A stretch of DNA of 64,000 nucleotides. It comes from Bradyrhizobium betae (GTDB lineage: Bacteria; Pseudomonadota; Alphaproteobacteria; Rhizobiales; Xanthobacteraceae). A program made the translations under genes and the position numbers. The stretch lies in NCBI RefSeq assembly GCF_008932115.1, contig NZ_CP044543.1, positions 3,230,501 to 3,294,500 on the forward strand. Direction: 5' to 3'. The notes under the pieces are model-generated. The model searched no databases and was not told where the DNA came from. It was given only the letters and a program-made list of their open reading frames with translations. Shown here in pieces: positions 17,743-26,231 of this stretch (its first letter is position 1; each line of letters opens with the position of its first letter).

Positions 17743-18336
17743 TCATCCGATGATGATTTTTGTTTTTGGTCCAAGCCGTCGCAGCAATTGCAGCATCGCC
17801 GCCCTGGTCATGGAGACGCAGCCCGCGGTCGGGCCGAAATTGTCGCGCGCCAGATGCAGGAACACGGCGCTGCCGCGGCCGGCGATCCGCGGCCGTGTGT
17901 TGTGGTCGATTTCGATGATGAAGTCATAGAGTTGGTCGGCTCGCTTGAGCCGGTCACCGGCCTGCTCCCGATCGAGCCGGATTGGCTGATTGTAGTGGCG
18001 GTCTTTGGGGTCCTCACACCAGGCGTCGGTGTCGCCGATGGTCCGTGCAGGCAGGAAGGTCTGTGGGCGGCTGTGCCGGTCGCCCCGCCACCACAATTGT
18101 CTGGGACGGAAGCTGCCCCTCGGGGTGCCGCCATCGCCCTCGCGCTTGTTGGCCAGGATGCCGCCGCGCCCCAGCGCCACCGGAATCGTCAACGGTCCAG
18201 CCGTCAGCCAGCCCCGGCGCGGATTCCCCGCAGCAGGCTTAACGCGGATCGCCGGAAGCGGCCCCGAGGTCCGATTCCTGGTGTAACCAACTGACGCTGC
18301 TTTATTTTTCATGTGAGCGTGCGATGTCGAATTCAT
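17743..18336 (-). CDS. L,D-transpeptidase family protein (YkuD-like)
   Basis: The 197-aa protein contains the L,D-transpeptidase-type active-site segment HLARDNFGPTAGCVSM near 164-179, with the conserved His and the nucleophile Cys in the TAGC motif. Upstream are GRGGILANKREGDGGTPRGSF and a WCEDPKDRHYN segment typical of the YkuD-domain group annotated as exported or cytoplasmic L,D-transpeptidase-like. I see no convincing signal peptide; a start at the ATG 18312 would drop eight residues. It likely acts on peptidoglycan, but this is family inference. Confidence 0.85.
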   Translation of the reverse strand: MNSTSHAHMKNKAASVGYTRNRTSGPLPAIRVKPAAGNPRRGWLTAGPLTIPVALGRGGILANKREGDGGTPRGSFRPRQLWWRGDRHSRPQTFLPARTIGDTDAWCEDPKDRHYNQPIRLDREQAGDRLKRADQLYDFIIEIDHNTRPRIAGRGSAVFLHLARDNFGPTAGCVSMTRAAMLQLLRRLGPKTKIIIG

Positions 18337-18514
18337 TACAGGACATTCATCAAAACGGCCTGCTATTCTGGGTTAGAGTGCTTCCGGCTTGTGAATCGGT
18401 AACAGCCCACTACTTCAACACGAATAACAATAATAACGGCGACCCCTAACTTTCCCTCGCGGCTGGGTGCAGCATGCATGCGCGCCGAGTCGGACTCCAA
18501 AAGGATGACCCCCT

Positions 18515-19201
18515 ATGGCCAATGCCCGCAAGATCCTCATCGTGGATGATGATACCGATCTGCGCGATACGTTGGTGGAGCAATTATCGCTGCACGAAGA
18601 ATTCGAAGCCTCCGCCGTCGATACCGGCGCCAAGGGCGCGAGCGCCGCGAAGGCTAATTCCCCCGATCTCGTCCTGATGGATGTCGGCCTTCCCGACACC
18701 GACGGCCGCGAGGTTGTCCGCTCCCTGCGCAAGGGCGGCTTCAAGGCCCCGATCATCATGCTGACCGGGCATGACACCGATTCCGACACGATTTTGGGGT
18801 TGGAATCCGGCGCCAACGACTATGTCGCAAAGCCCTTCCGTTTCGCCGTGTTGCTGGCGCGCATTCGTGCCCAGCTCCGCCAGCACGAGGCCAGCGAGGA
18901 CGCGGTGTTCTCGGTCGGCCCCTACTCCTTCCGCCCCGGCTCGAAGATGCTGACAGCGGCCAATGCGCGCAAGGTCCGCCTCACCGAGAAGGAAACGGCG
19001 ATCCTTCGCTTCCTCTACCGGGCCGGTCAGATGCCGGTCTCGCGCGAGACCCTGCTCCAGGAGGTCTGGGGCTATAATTCCGGCGTCACCACCCACACGC
19101 TGGAAACCCACATCTACCGCCTCCGCCAGAAGATCGAGAAGGACGCCGCCAATCCGGAGATCCTGGTCACGGAAGCCGGTGGCTACAAGCTGGTGCCGTG
19201 A
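18515..19201 (+). CDS. OmpR-family response regulator (orphan; CenR-like)
   Basis: The 228-aa protein has a receiver domain with the acidic pocket DDD (11-13), phosphoacceptor Asp56 in LMDVGLPD, Thr84 and Lys106 in NDYVAKPF, followed by a winged-helix DNA-binding domain (about 130-228) with TLETHIYRLRQKIEKD. No histidine kinase gene is adjacent. The opening ARKILIVDDDTDLRD and HEEFEASAVDTG remind me of the essential alphaproteobacterial cell-envelope regulator CenR, but I hold that orthology only as a possibility. A long hairpin separates it from the next gene. Confidence 0.93.
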   Translation: MANARKILIVDDDTDLRDTLVEQLSLHEEFEASAVDTGAKGASAAKANSPDLVLMDVGLPDTDGREVVRSLRKGGFKAPIIMLTGHDTDSDTILGLESGANDYVAKPFRFAVLLARIRAQLRQHEASEDAVFSVGPYSFRPGSKMLTAANARKVRLTEKETAILRFLYRAGQMPVSRETLLQEVWGYNSGVTTHTLETHIYRLRQKIEKDAANPEILVTEAGGYKLVP

Positions 19202-19209
19202 TACGCTTC

Positions 19210-19245
19210 AAGGGCGTGCGAATCGTTTTAGATCGCATGCCCTTT
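19210..19245 (+). terminator. Long hairpin between response regulator and cNMP-binding gene
   Basis: AAGGGCGTGCGA (19210-19221) and TCGCATGCCCTT (19233-19244) form a 12-bp stem with one G-T pair and an 11-base loop. Only a short TTT follows, so it may be a weak terminator, an attenuator or an mRNA processing site separating regulator and downstream gene. It lies 16 bases before the next ATG. Confidence 0.5.
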
Positions 19246-19260
19246 GAGCCTCGGACCTGA

Positions 19261-19704
19261 ATGTCAATCGACGACGACGTAGCGCTTCTCGAGCGTGTCC
19301 CGACATTGCGCCTGTTGGGAGACGCCTCGCTGCGCATGCTGGCGATCGGCTCCGAGCAGCGTAACTTCGTCCGCGGCGACGTCCTGTTCAATCTCGGCGA
19401 CGATGCCGATGCCGGCTACGTGGTCCAGCGTGGCGCCTTCCGGGTCGATGATGGCGCCGGCGCCGAAATGATCGCGGGTCCCGGCGCGCTGATCGGCGAG
19501 CTCGCGCTGGTGGTGCCGATGAAGCGGCCGTCGAGCGCGATCGCGCTGGAGCACGCCTCCGTCATCCGTGTCGCGCGCAGCCTGTTTCAACGCGTGCTCG
19601 AAAGCGACCCCGCGGCCGCCGTTCGCCTGCGCGACGAATTCGCGGTGCGGTCGAGCCAGATTGCGAGCGATATATTGATGGCGGGCGCGAAGCTGACGTC
19701 GTAG
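19261..19704 (+). CDS. Stand-alone cyclic-nucleotide-binding (Crp-like) domain protein
   Basis: The 147-aa protein consists of one cNMP-binding beta-barrel: LLERVPTLRLLGDASLRMLA, then GDVLFNLGDDADAGYVVQRGAFRV, the phosphate-binding-cassette region GPGALIGELALVVPMKRPSSAIALEHASV and a C-terminal helix. There is no helix-turn-helix, so it is not a Crp-type regulator on its own. It could be a partner or allosteric subunit of the upstream regulator, but only adjacency supports that. The ATG at 19261 lies 16 bases after the hairpin. Confidence 0.88.
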   Translation: MSIDDDVALLERVPTLRLLGDASLRMLAIGSEQRNFVRGDVLFNLGDDADAGYVVQRGAFRVDDGAGAEMIAGPGALIGELALVVPMKRPSSAIALEHASVIRVARSLFQRVLESDPAAAVRLRDEFAVRSSQIASDILMAGAKLTS

Positions 19705-19715
19705 CTCTCTCCCCT

Positions 19716-19755
19716 CGTCATTCCGGGGCGCGCGCAGCGCGAGCCCGGAATGACG
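19716..19755. repeat. Short family B palindrome (copy 2)
   Basis: CGTCATTCCGGGGCGCGC and a right end CCCGGAATGACG form one compact hairpin of about 40 bases, apparently the outer ends of the family B unit without its middle. It lies between the convergent cNMP-domain gene and xth and could terminate both. Confidence 0.8.
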
Positions 19756-19759
19756 GGAC

Positions 19760-20575
19760 TCAAACCTCCAGCGTCACCGTGACAGGCACGTGGTCCGACG
19801 GACGCTCCCAGCTCCGCGCGTCGCGCAAGATCCTGAAATCGCTGACCGCATCCTTCAGCGCGCGCGAGACCCAGATGTGGTCGAGCCTGCGGCCGCGGTC
19901 GCCGACGGTCCAGTCGGCAGAGCGGTAGCTCCACCACGTATAGACCTTTTCCGACATCGGGATGCGATCGCGTGCGACGTCGACCCACTCGCCGGCTTCG
20001 AGCGCGGCCTTCAGCTTCTCGGTCTCAACCGGCGTGTGAGAGACGACCTTCAGAAGCTGCTTGTGCGACCACACGTCGTTCTCGTGCGGCGCGACGTTGA
20101 GATCGCCGACCAGGATGTGGCGATCCTCCCCGCGCGGATGCAGCGGCTCGCAGGCCTTCATCTCGTCGAGGAAGCGAAGCTTGTGGTCGAATTTCTCGTT
20201 CAGTGCGGGGTCGGGAATGTCGCCACCGGCGGGCACGTAGAAATTATGCAGCACCAGCGGCTTTGCGATGTTGGCCTTGCTTCCGAAGGATACGGAGATA
20301 TGGCGCGAATCCACCTTGTCGCAGAAGGTCCGGATGTCCGTCGATTCGAACGGAATCTTCGAGACGATGGCGACGCCGTGATAGCCCTTCTGTCCGTTCA
20401 GCGCGACATGCTCATAGCCGAGCCGCTTGAAGCGCTTCAGCGGGAAGGCATCGTCGATGCACTTGGTCTCCTGCAGGCACAGCACGTCCGGCCGCGCGCT
20501 CTTGAGAAACTTCGCGACCAGTTCGATGCGCAGCCGCACCGAATTGATGTTCCACGTTGTCAGGGAAAAACGCAT
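19760..20575 (-). CDS. xth: Exodeoxyribonuclease III
   Basis: The 271-aa protein shows the exonuclease III/AP endonuclease signatures: TWNINSVRLRIE at the start, LCLQETK (catalytic Glu about 37), GYHGVAI, GDLNVAPHENDVW (catalytic Asp/Asn about 157-159), and the C-terminal RLDHIWVS and SDHVPV. It repairs abasic sites and removes nucleotides from 3' ends. ATG 20575 is the only reasonable start. Single gene between repeats on both sides. Confidence 0.96.
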   Translation of the reverse strand: MRFSLTTWNINSVRLRIELVAKFLKSARPDVLCLQETKCIDDAFPLKRFKRLGYEHVALNGQKGYHGVAIVSKIPFESTDIRTFCDKVDSRHISVSFGSKANIAKPLVLHNFYVPAGGDIPDPALNEKFDHKLRFLDEMKACEPLHPRGEDRHILVGDLNVAPHENDVWSHKQLLKVVSHTPVETEKLKAALEAGEWVDVARDRIPMSEKVYTWWSYRSADWTVGDRGRRLDHIWVSRALKDAVSDFRILRDARSWERPSDHVPVTVTLEV

Positions 20576-20653
20576 GAGAGATGCGTCTTAGCATGGATTG
20601 GCGCGGGGAAAGCATCTGCGTGCGATAGGCTGACTCTGGCCATCCACGACAAT

Positions 20654-20779
20654 CTCGTGCCCCGGACGCTGCGCGGCACGAAGTGACGCGCTGCAGAGCC
20701 GGGGCCCAGCTGTGAGAGAGTCTGGGTCCCGGCTCTGCGCCGCACCGCTGCGCGCTGCGTCGCGTCCGGGACACGAGAC
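20654..20779. repeat. Interspersed inverted repeat, family C (copy 1)
   Basis: It begins TCTCGTGCCCCGGACGC and ends GCGTCCGGGACACGAGA, and has GCGGCACGAAGTGACGCGC and GCTGCAGAGCCGGG in its left half, mirrored in the right half. A second copy with the same layout is at 61750-61877. It fills the gap between xth and lolA. Confidence 0.85.
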
Positions 20780-20783
20780 CGGG

Positions 20784-21596
20784 CTACCCCGGCGACTGGC
20801 CGTAATTGGTGAAATCGATCTTGAACATGCCGGGGTCGAGCTTCTTGGTCGCGTCGAGATTGTAGACCGCGATCGTGGTGTCGTAGCCCTGCGGGTCGGT
20901 GACGGTCCACTGCTTCAACTGGCCGTCCTTGGCGCCGAACATCAGCATGAGGCGGCTGGTGCCGACCAGCGCCTGCTTCTCCTCGATGGTGACGCTGACG
21001 AAGACGTCGTCGGCCGAGACGCTGACGACGTTGGTGTCCTTCATCAGGTCGATGCGGTCGGACAGCAGGAAGCGCAGCGGCGTCTGCGACAGCGGATAGA
21101 CGTCCTGCGTAGCCAGCTTGCGGTCGCGCACCACCAGCGACGATCCGTCGGCGACGATGTCGATCGGGCTCGGTGCGTCATATTCGAAGCGCACCTTGCC
21201 GGGTTTCTGGATGTAGAAGTCGCCTTGCGTCTTGCTGCCGTCGGGGCCGACCTGCACGAAATTCCCGACCAGCGTCGACAGGGAGGACAGGTAGGCGCTG
21301 ACCTTGGCCGCCTGTGCCTTCTGGTTGGCGTCGAAGGTCTGGAAGATGCTGCTCGGCACGTTGCGGCGCGGATCAGGAATGACCGGATTCGGCGGCGTCT
21401 GCGTCGCGCCGGTGACGGCGGGTCCTCCGGCGGGCGCGCCACCGTCGCGGCCCTTCGGCGCGGGCTTCGGCACAGGCACGGTCTGCGCGACGGACGCCGC
21501 GGTCACCATCGCGGCGGTGACGAGAAGCACGCCGGCCATGCGCGCGCCTCGCGCAGCGAGGGTGGCAGCGAATCGAATGTCCGGATGTCTGATCAA
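20784..21596 (-). CDS. lolA: LolA-like outer-membrane lipoprotein carrier protein
   Basis: The mature part (about residues 60-270) matches LolA: YLSSLSTLVGNFVQVGPDGSKTQGDFYIQKPGKVRFEYDAP cut here to its core GDFYIQKPGKVRFEY, then LVVRDRKLATQDVYPL and the FKIDF ending. LolA carries lipoproteins through the periplasm to LolB. A TTG at 21596 with AGGA eight bases upstream gives a signal peptide with MAGVLLVTAAMVTAA and is preferred; a GTG at 21695 overlapping the ftsK stop would add 33 residues unlike a signal sequence. A proline- and glycine-rich linker follows the signal. It is immediately downstream of ftsK. Confidence 0.9.
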   Translation of the reverse strand: MIRHPDIRFAATLAARGARMAGVLLVTAAMVTAASVAQTVPVPKPAPKGRDGGAPAGGPAVTGATQTPPNPVIPDPRRNVPSSIFQTFDANQKAQAAKVSAYLSSLSTLVGNFVQVGPDGSKTQGDFYIQKPGKVRFEYDAPSPIDIVADGSSLVVRDRKLATQDVYPLSQTPLRFLLSDRIDLMKDTNVVSVSADDVFVSVTIEEKQALVGTSRLMLMFGAKDGQLKQWTVTDPQGYDTTIAVYNLDATKKLDPGMFKIDFTNYGQSPG

Positions 21597-21691
21597 CGCG
21601 TCGTCCTGGTTGGCTGGGCGTCTTTTTAGCGTGATTTCGGGCAAAAGCAGATAACGTTTTTGCGTGAAATAATGTTCTGAGGCGGCTGGCC

Positions 21692-24178
21692 TCACATATG
21701 GCTGTCTTCTTCTTCGACCAGAATCTCGCGTTTGCCGGCGTGGTTGGCGGGGCCTACGATGCCTTCCAGTTCCATGCGCTCCATCAAGGACGCGGCACGG
21801 TTATAGCCGATTTGCAGGCGGCGCTGGATGTAGCTGGTCGAGGCCTTGCGGTCGCGCTTGACGATGGCAACGGCCTGCTGGAACAGGTCGCCGCCGCCAT
21901 CCGCGCCCATGCCACTGGCGTCGAATACCGCGCCGTCCTCGTCCTCGGCGGGCTCTTCGGCGGTAACAGCCTCGAGATATTCCGGCTGGCCCTGGGTCTT
22001 GAGGTGACGCACCACCTTCTCGACTTCCTCGTCGGAGGCAAACGGTCCGTGCACGCGGCTGATGCGGCCGCCGCCGGCCATGTAGAGCATGTCGCCCTGG
22101 CCGAGCAATTGCTCGGCGCCCATCTCGCCCAAAATGGTGCGGCTGTCGATCTTGGAGGTGACCTGGAAGGCGATGCGGGTCGGGAAGTTCGCCTTGATGG
22201 TGCCGGTGATGACGTCGACCGACGGACGCTGCGTGGCGAGGATCACGTGCAAGCCGGCGGCGCGAGCCATCTGCGCGAGGCGCTGCACCGCGCCTTCGAT
22301 ATCCTTGCCGGCGACCATCATCAGGTCGGCCATTTCGTCGACGATGATGACGATGTAGGGCAGCGGATCGAGCGAGAGCTTCTCTTCCTCGTAGATCGCC
22401 TTGCCGGTTTCCTTGTCGAAGCCGGTGTGCACCGTGCGCGTCGGCTCTTCGCCCTTGGCCTTCAATTCGAGCAGGCGCGTGTTGTAGCCGTCGATGTTGC
22501 GCACACCGAGCTTGGCCATGTTCTTGTAGCGCTCCTCCATCTCGCGCACCGCCCATTTCAGCGCGACCACCGCCTTCTTCGGATCGGTCACGACGGGCGT
22601 GAGCAGATGGGGAATGCCGTCATAGACGGAGAGTTCGAGCATCTTCGGATCGACCATGATCAGGCGGCACTGGTCCGGTCGCAGCCGGTAGACCAGGCTG
22701 AGGATCATGGTGTTGATCGCGACCGACTTGCCGGAGCCGGTGGTGCCGGCGATCAGCATGTGCGGCGTGCGCGCGAGGTCGATGATGACGGGGTCGCCGC
22801 CAATGGTCTTGCCGAGGCAGAGCGGCAGCTTCGCAACCGAGTCGACGGTTTCCTTGGCGACCAGCAGCTCGCGCAGATAGACCTTTTCGCGATGCGCGTT
22901 CGGCAGCTCGATGCCGATGGCATTGCGACCGGGCACGACCGCGACACGCGCCGACAGCGCGCTCATCGAGCGTGCGATGTCGTCGGCAAGTCCGATGACG
23001 CGCGACGACTTGATCCCCGGCGCGGGCTCCAGCTCGTACAGCGTGACGACAGGACCCGGATTGGCCTTCACGATCTCGCCGCGCACGCCGAAATCCTGCA
23101 GCACGCCTTCGAGCGAGCGCGAATTGGCTTCCAGCTCGGCCTTGCTGAGCGGCTGGCGATCGCCGGCCTTCGGCGCGGCCAGCACGGACACGGACGGAAG
23201 CTCGAACCTGTCGGAGGATTTTTTGGAAGCGGCTTTCGGCGCGGCCTTCTTGCGCGGGGCGCGCGCGGCGGGCTCCTCCTCTTCCTCCTCCTCCTCCTCG
23301 TCTTCCACCTCTTCTTCGTGCTCGTCCTCGTCGTCTTCGTCATGGGACTGCGGCGAGATCGACGGTGCGGCACGACCGCCTCCGAGATTCGGCTCCTGGC
23401 GGCTGAACGAAACGGCCTTGGTCTTCGGTCCGCTCGAGACCAGCGAGCGGTAAGCGGCACCGCACAGCCAGATCAGCCGCGCCTTCGTGCTCATCAGCGC
23501 GTGGAACAGCCAGCCCAGCGACACCGAACCGCGATCGCCCTCTTCGTCTTCGTCGAGCGGCTTGTCGTCATCCTCGATCTCCGCGAGCTCGTCGTCATGC
23601 TCGCGGGCGCCGAGGCCGCAGGCGATCAGGAAGGTCGCGGCCATCGCGGCGAACAGGATCGTGCCCAGCACGATGCGATAGATCGTGCCGGCGGGTCCGA
23701 AGATCACCGCGGGCGCGCGCACCAAGGCATCGCCGACCACGCCGCCGAGGCCGGTCGGCAGCGGCCAGGCGCCGCCATGCGGCCAGCAGCTGACGAAGCC
23801 AGCCGCGATCACCGTGCAGAGGATCCAGGAGCCGAGCCGCAGCGCTTCGCGGTCGAACGGCCGATGCGTCAGCATGCGCCAGCCCCAGACGGCGACGGTC
23901 AGGATCAGCATGATCGCGCCGAGCCCGAGGATCTGCATCGCAAGGTCGGCGCCGATCGCGCCGGCATAACCCAGGATGTTGCGGATCGGCCGCGAGGTGG
24001 CGTGGCTGAGGCTGGGATCCTGCACCGACCAGGTCATCAGCGCGGCGGAGGCGACGCCCGACAGCGTGATCAGGCCGAAGCCGGCGAGCTCGCGTACGCG
24101 CCGGCCCAGCGCCTCGCGGATCGAGGGCGGCAGATGGCTGACCAGTGGAATGACACGTTCGATCGCCGACATGCTCAT
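21692..24178 (-). CDS. ftsK: DNA translocase FtsK
   Basis: The 828-aa protein has four to five N-terminal membrane segments (to about 190), a linker of acidic runs (a Glu/Asp-rich tract near 280-310) and Ala/Lys-rich sequence, the alpha-beta RecA-type motor with GTTGSGKS near 479 and the DEMADLMM Walker B near 610, and the C-terminal gamma winged helix that reads KOPS sites (about 765-825). It pumps DNA at the septum and activates XerCD at dif. The linker is shorter than in E. coli, usual for alphaproteobacteria. It is followed by lolA, a widespread ftsK-lolA pairing. Confidence 0.97.
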   Translation of the reverse strand: MSMSAIERVIPLVSHLPPSIREALGRRVRELAGFGLITLSGVASAALMTWSVQDPSLSHATSRPIRNILGYAGAIGADLAMQILGLGAIMLILTVAVWGWRMLTHRPFDREALRLGSWILCTVIAAGFVSCWPHGGAWPLPTGLGGVVGDALVRAPAVIFGPAGTIYRIVLGTILFAAMAATFLIACGLGAREHDDELAEIEDDDKPLDEDEEGDRGSVSLGWLFHALMSTKARLIWLCGAAYRSLVSSGPKTKAVSFSRQEPNLGGGRAAPSISPQSHDEDDEDEHEEEVEDEEEEEEEEEPAARAPRKKAAPKAASKKSSDRFELPSVSVLAAPKAGDRQPLSKAELEANSRSLEGVLQDFGVRGEIVKANPGPVVTLYELEPAPGIKSSRVIGLADDIARSMSALSARVAVVPGRNAIGIELPNAHREKVYLRELLVAKETVDSVAKLPLCLGKTIGGDPVIIDLARTPHMLIAGTTGSGKSVAINTMILSLVYRLRPDQCRLIMVDPKMLELSVYDGIPHLLTPVVTDPKKAVVALKWAVREMEERYKNMAKLGVRNIDGYNTRLLELKAKGEEPTRTVHTGFDKETGKAIYEEEKLSLDPLPYIVIIVDEMADLMMVAGKDIEGAVQRLAQMARAAGLHVILATQRPSVDVITGTIKANFPTRIAFQVTSKIDSRTILGEMGAEQLLGQGDMLYMAGGGRISRVHGPFASDEEVEKVVRHLKTQGQPEYLEAVTAEEPAEDEDGAVFDASGMGADGGGDLFQQAVAIVKRDRKASTSYIQRRLQIGYNRAASLMERMELEGIVGPANHAGKREILVEEEDSHM

Positions 24179-24187
24179 GGGCCCCGC

Positions 24188-25402
24188 CTAACCCAGAGTC
24201 TCGACCAGTCGGTGCAGCGCCTGCGCCGTGGTCTCGCTATCCTGCACCAGCGCGAGGCGAATGTAGCCCGCGCCGGGGTTGAAGCCGTCGGGCTGGAGCC
24301 GCGCCAAAAAGCTGCCGGGCACCACGCGCACGCCTGCTTCCTTGAAGAGTTTCAGACACACCGACACGTCGTCGCCGATGTCGGACGTGTTGAGCCAGAC
24401 GCAGAAGCCGGCATCGGGCCGGCGATAGCCGTAGCGATCGCCGATGATCTGGTCGGCGAGATCGAACTTGATCCGGTAGAGCCGACGGTTCTCCTCGACG
24501 TGCGCCTCGTCGCCGTAGGCAACGGTCGCGACATGCTGGAGCGGCACCGGCACCTGCGGAGCAGCGATGTTGCGCAGCTCGAGGAACATGCCGATGAACT
24601 TCTTGTCGCCGGCGGCGAAGCCGACACGCAGGCCCGGCAGGTTGGAGCGCTTCGACAGCGATTGGAACGCAGCTACGCGGGTGAAGTCGGGGCCGGCGCA
24701 TTCGAGTGCACTGCCCGGCGCCTCACGGGTGTAGATCTCGGAATAGCACTCGTCGCTGAGGATCATGAAGTTGTAGCGGTCAGCGAGGCTCTTCAAGCGC
24801 TTGAAATAATCGGGCTTGGCGACCGAGCCCTGCGGATTGGCGGGCGAGGCCAGATAGAATGCCACCGTGCGCGCGAGCGTCGCTTCGTCGATGGCATCGA
24901 GATCGGGCAGGAAGCCGTTTTGAGCTGTGGTCGGCAGATAGACCGGCTCGCAGTTGGCGGCGCGGGCGCCGGCGCCATAGACCGGATAGAACGGGTTCGG
25001 CATCAGGACGGCGGGCTTGCCGGGGCGCGGGCCGACATAGCGCGCGGCCGCGATCGCGGCGAGGAACAGCCCTTCGCGGCTGCCATTGAGGACGAGAATC
25101 TCGGTCTTGGGGTCGAGCGGTCGCGGCAGCTTGAAGCGCGACGACAGCCAGGCGCTCGCGGCTTGGCGGAACGGCTCGGTGCCCTGATTCATCGGGTAGC
25201 GGCCGAAATCGGCGATGTGCTTGGCCAGGACCGGGCCGACGAAGTCAGGCACGGGATGCTGGGGCTCGCCGACCGCAAGCGAAATCAGGGGCTTGCCTGG
25301 CTGATGGGGGGCCAGCAGCTCGTTCAGCCGGACGAACGGCGAGCGTTCGGTATCGGAGCTTCCACTGGCCTGCGGCGCACTGGATGAAGCGGTCATAGCC
25401 AT
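24188..25402 (-). CDS. PLP aminotransferase class I/II, DapC-like
   Basis: The 404-aa protein has the fold-type I layout: GEPQHPVPDFV, GTEPFRQAASAWL, NGSREGLFLAA, PNPFYPVYGAGA, the FYLASPANPQGSV Asn/Pro motif and SLSKRSNLPGLRVGF with the PLP lysine (about 250), then the C-terminal RLALVQD. This resembles succinyldiaminopimelate aminotransferases (DapC) of lysine and peptidoglycan synthesis; other members act on other amino acids. ATG 25402 or 25396 are equally possible, and the TTG at 25441 is unlikely. It lies 9 bases from ftsK on the same strand. Confidence 0.9.
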   Translation of the reverse strand: MAMTASSSAPQASGSSDTERSPFVRLNELLAPHQPGKPLISLAVGEPQHPVPDFVGPVLAKHIADFGRYPMNQGTEPFRQAASAWLSSRFKLPRPLDPKTEILVLNGSREGLFLAAIAAARYVGPRPGKPAVLMPNPFYPVYGAGARAANCEPVYLPTTAQNGFLPDLDAIDEATLARTVAFYLASPANPQGSVAKPDYFKRLKSLADRYNFMILSDECYSEIYTREAPGSALECAGPDFTRVAAFQSLSKRSNLPGLRVGFAAGDKKFIGMFLELRNIAAPQVPVPLQHVATVAYGDEAHVEENRRLYRIKFDLADQIIGDRYGYRRPDAGFCVWLNTSDIGDDVSVCLKLFKEAGVRVVPGSFLARLQPDGFNPGAGYIRLALVQDSETTAQALHRLVETLG

Positions 25403-25622
25403 TCTGGACGCCAGCACTCTTGGAACAGCCGGTCGCACCAAGGCGCCGGCGGGAAGCGGTTCAGTTCACCATAGATAGGGCGAGGTTAAGACGCGATTAA
25501 CCATCGGTGGCCCGGCCCGTCCAGAGCTGGAATTATGAGGCCGGATAACGACCGGACGCATGGCGGTTCTCACCTCTCCCGCTTGCGGGAGAGGGAGCAC
25601 CGTCCTCCGGGCGATCTGAGCT

Positions 25623-26027
25623 TCAGTGCGCCGGCAGCTTCTCGAACGTCGCCATGCCCGCAGGGATGGCGTGAAACTCCTGCTTGTCGCAGGTGTAGAT
25701 CGCCATCTGCGGATGGAACTGTTCCGGCTCGTCCAATGTGCCGACCTTCAGGATCGCGGCCGGCAAGCCCGGAACCTTGGTCACCAGATGCGTACCGCAT
25801 TCGGGGCAGAACTCGCGTGTCACGGCGCGCGCGAGGTCCTTGCGCGTGAACTGCTTGGGTTGTCCGATGATGTAGCTGAAGCCCGCCGCCGGCATCGCGA
25901 TGAAGGTATTGGGCGCGCCGCCCGAGATGTACTGGCACTCGCGGCAATGACACTGGGCCTGCATCATCGGATCGCCCTCGGCCACGTAGCGCACTTCGCC
26001 GCAATAGCATCCGCCTTCCAAACGCAT
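25623..26027 (-). CDS. GFA-family zinc-binding protein
   Basis: The 134-aa protein has the cysteine pattern of the GFA (glutathione-dependent formaldehyde-activating-like) fold: GGCYCGEVRY (7-16), CHCRECQ near 28-34 and FCPECGTHL near 75-83, seven cysteines set to bind two zinc ions. The ATG at 26027 is preceded by GGGAGG at good spacing, which excludes the longer frame start at 26108. Function of most members is unknown; formaldehyde activity is not established for this branch. It lies downstream of amtB behind a terminator. Confidence 0.92.
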   Translation of the reverse strand: MRLEGGCYCGEVRYVAEGDPMMQAQCHCRECQYISGGAPNTFIAMPAAGFSYIIGQPKQFTRKDLARAVTREFCPECGTHLVTKVPGLPAAILKVGTLDEPEQFHPQMAIYTCDKQEFHAIPAGMATFEKLPAH

Positions 26028-26112
26028 GACGACCTCCCGGTTTGTTTTCGTTGTGGTCGATATTTCTGCGCCGGCCATCTGGAATGGCAATCTTTTTCTG
26101 CGGCGCACGGCT

Positions 26113-26148
26113 CAAAAAGAAAGGGGCTCCAACTTGCGCTGGAGCCCC
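26113..26148 (-). terminator. Intrinsic terminator of the glnK-amtB operon
   Basis: Read on the minus strand, GGGGCTCCA (26148-26140) pairs with TGGAGCCCC (26131-26123) as a perfect 9-bp stem with an 8-base loop, followed by TTTCTTTTTG. It lies 83 bases beyond the amtB stop codon and separates amtB from the GFA gene. Confidence 0.92.
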
Positions 26149-26231
26149 TCAACGGTCAGGGCATTGCCGGGTATGTGCCCGAACCGTAGTTGTGGGTGCG
26201 GTCCTGGAGGGGACCGCGCCCGGGAGGAGAG

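Noticed and set aside
21698..25387. A 1229-codon open frame on the plus strand
   Set aside because: It lies opposite ftsK and the aminotransferase, both with clear motifs. The frame is open because of high GC codon bias; its translation has no family and is His/Arg/Asp-rich as expected of shadow frames.
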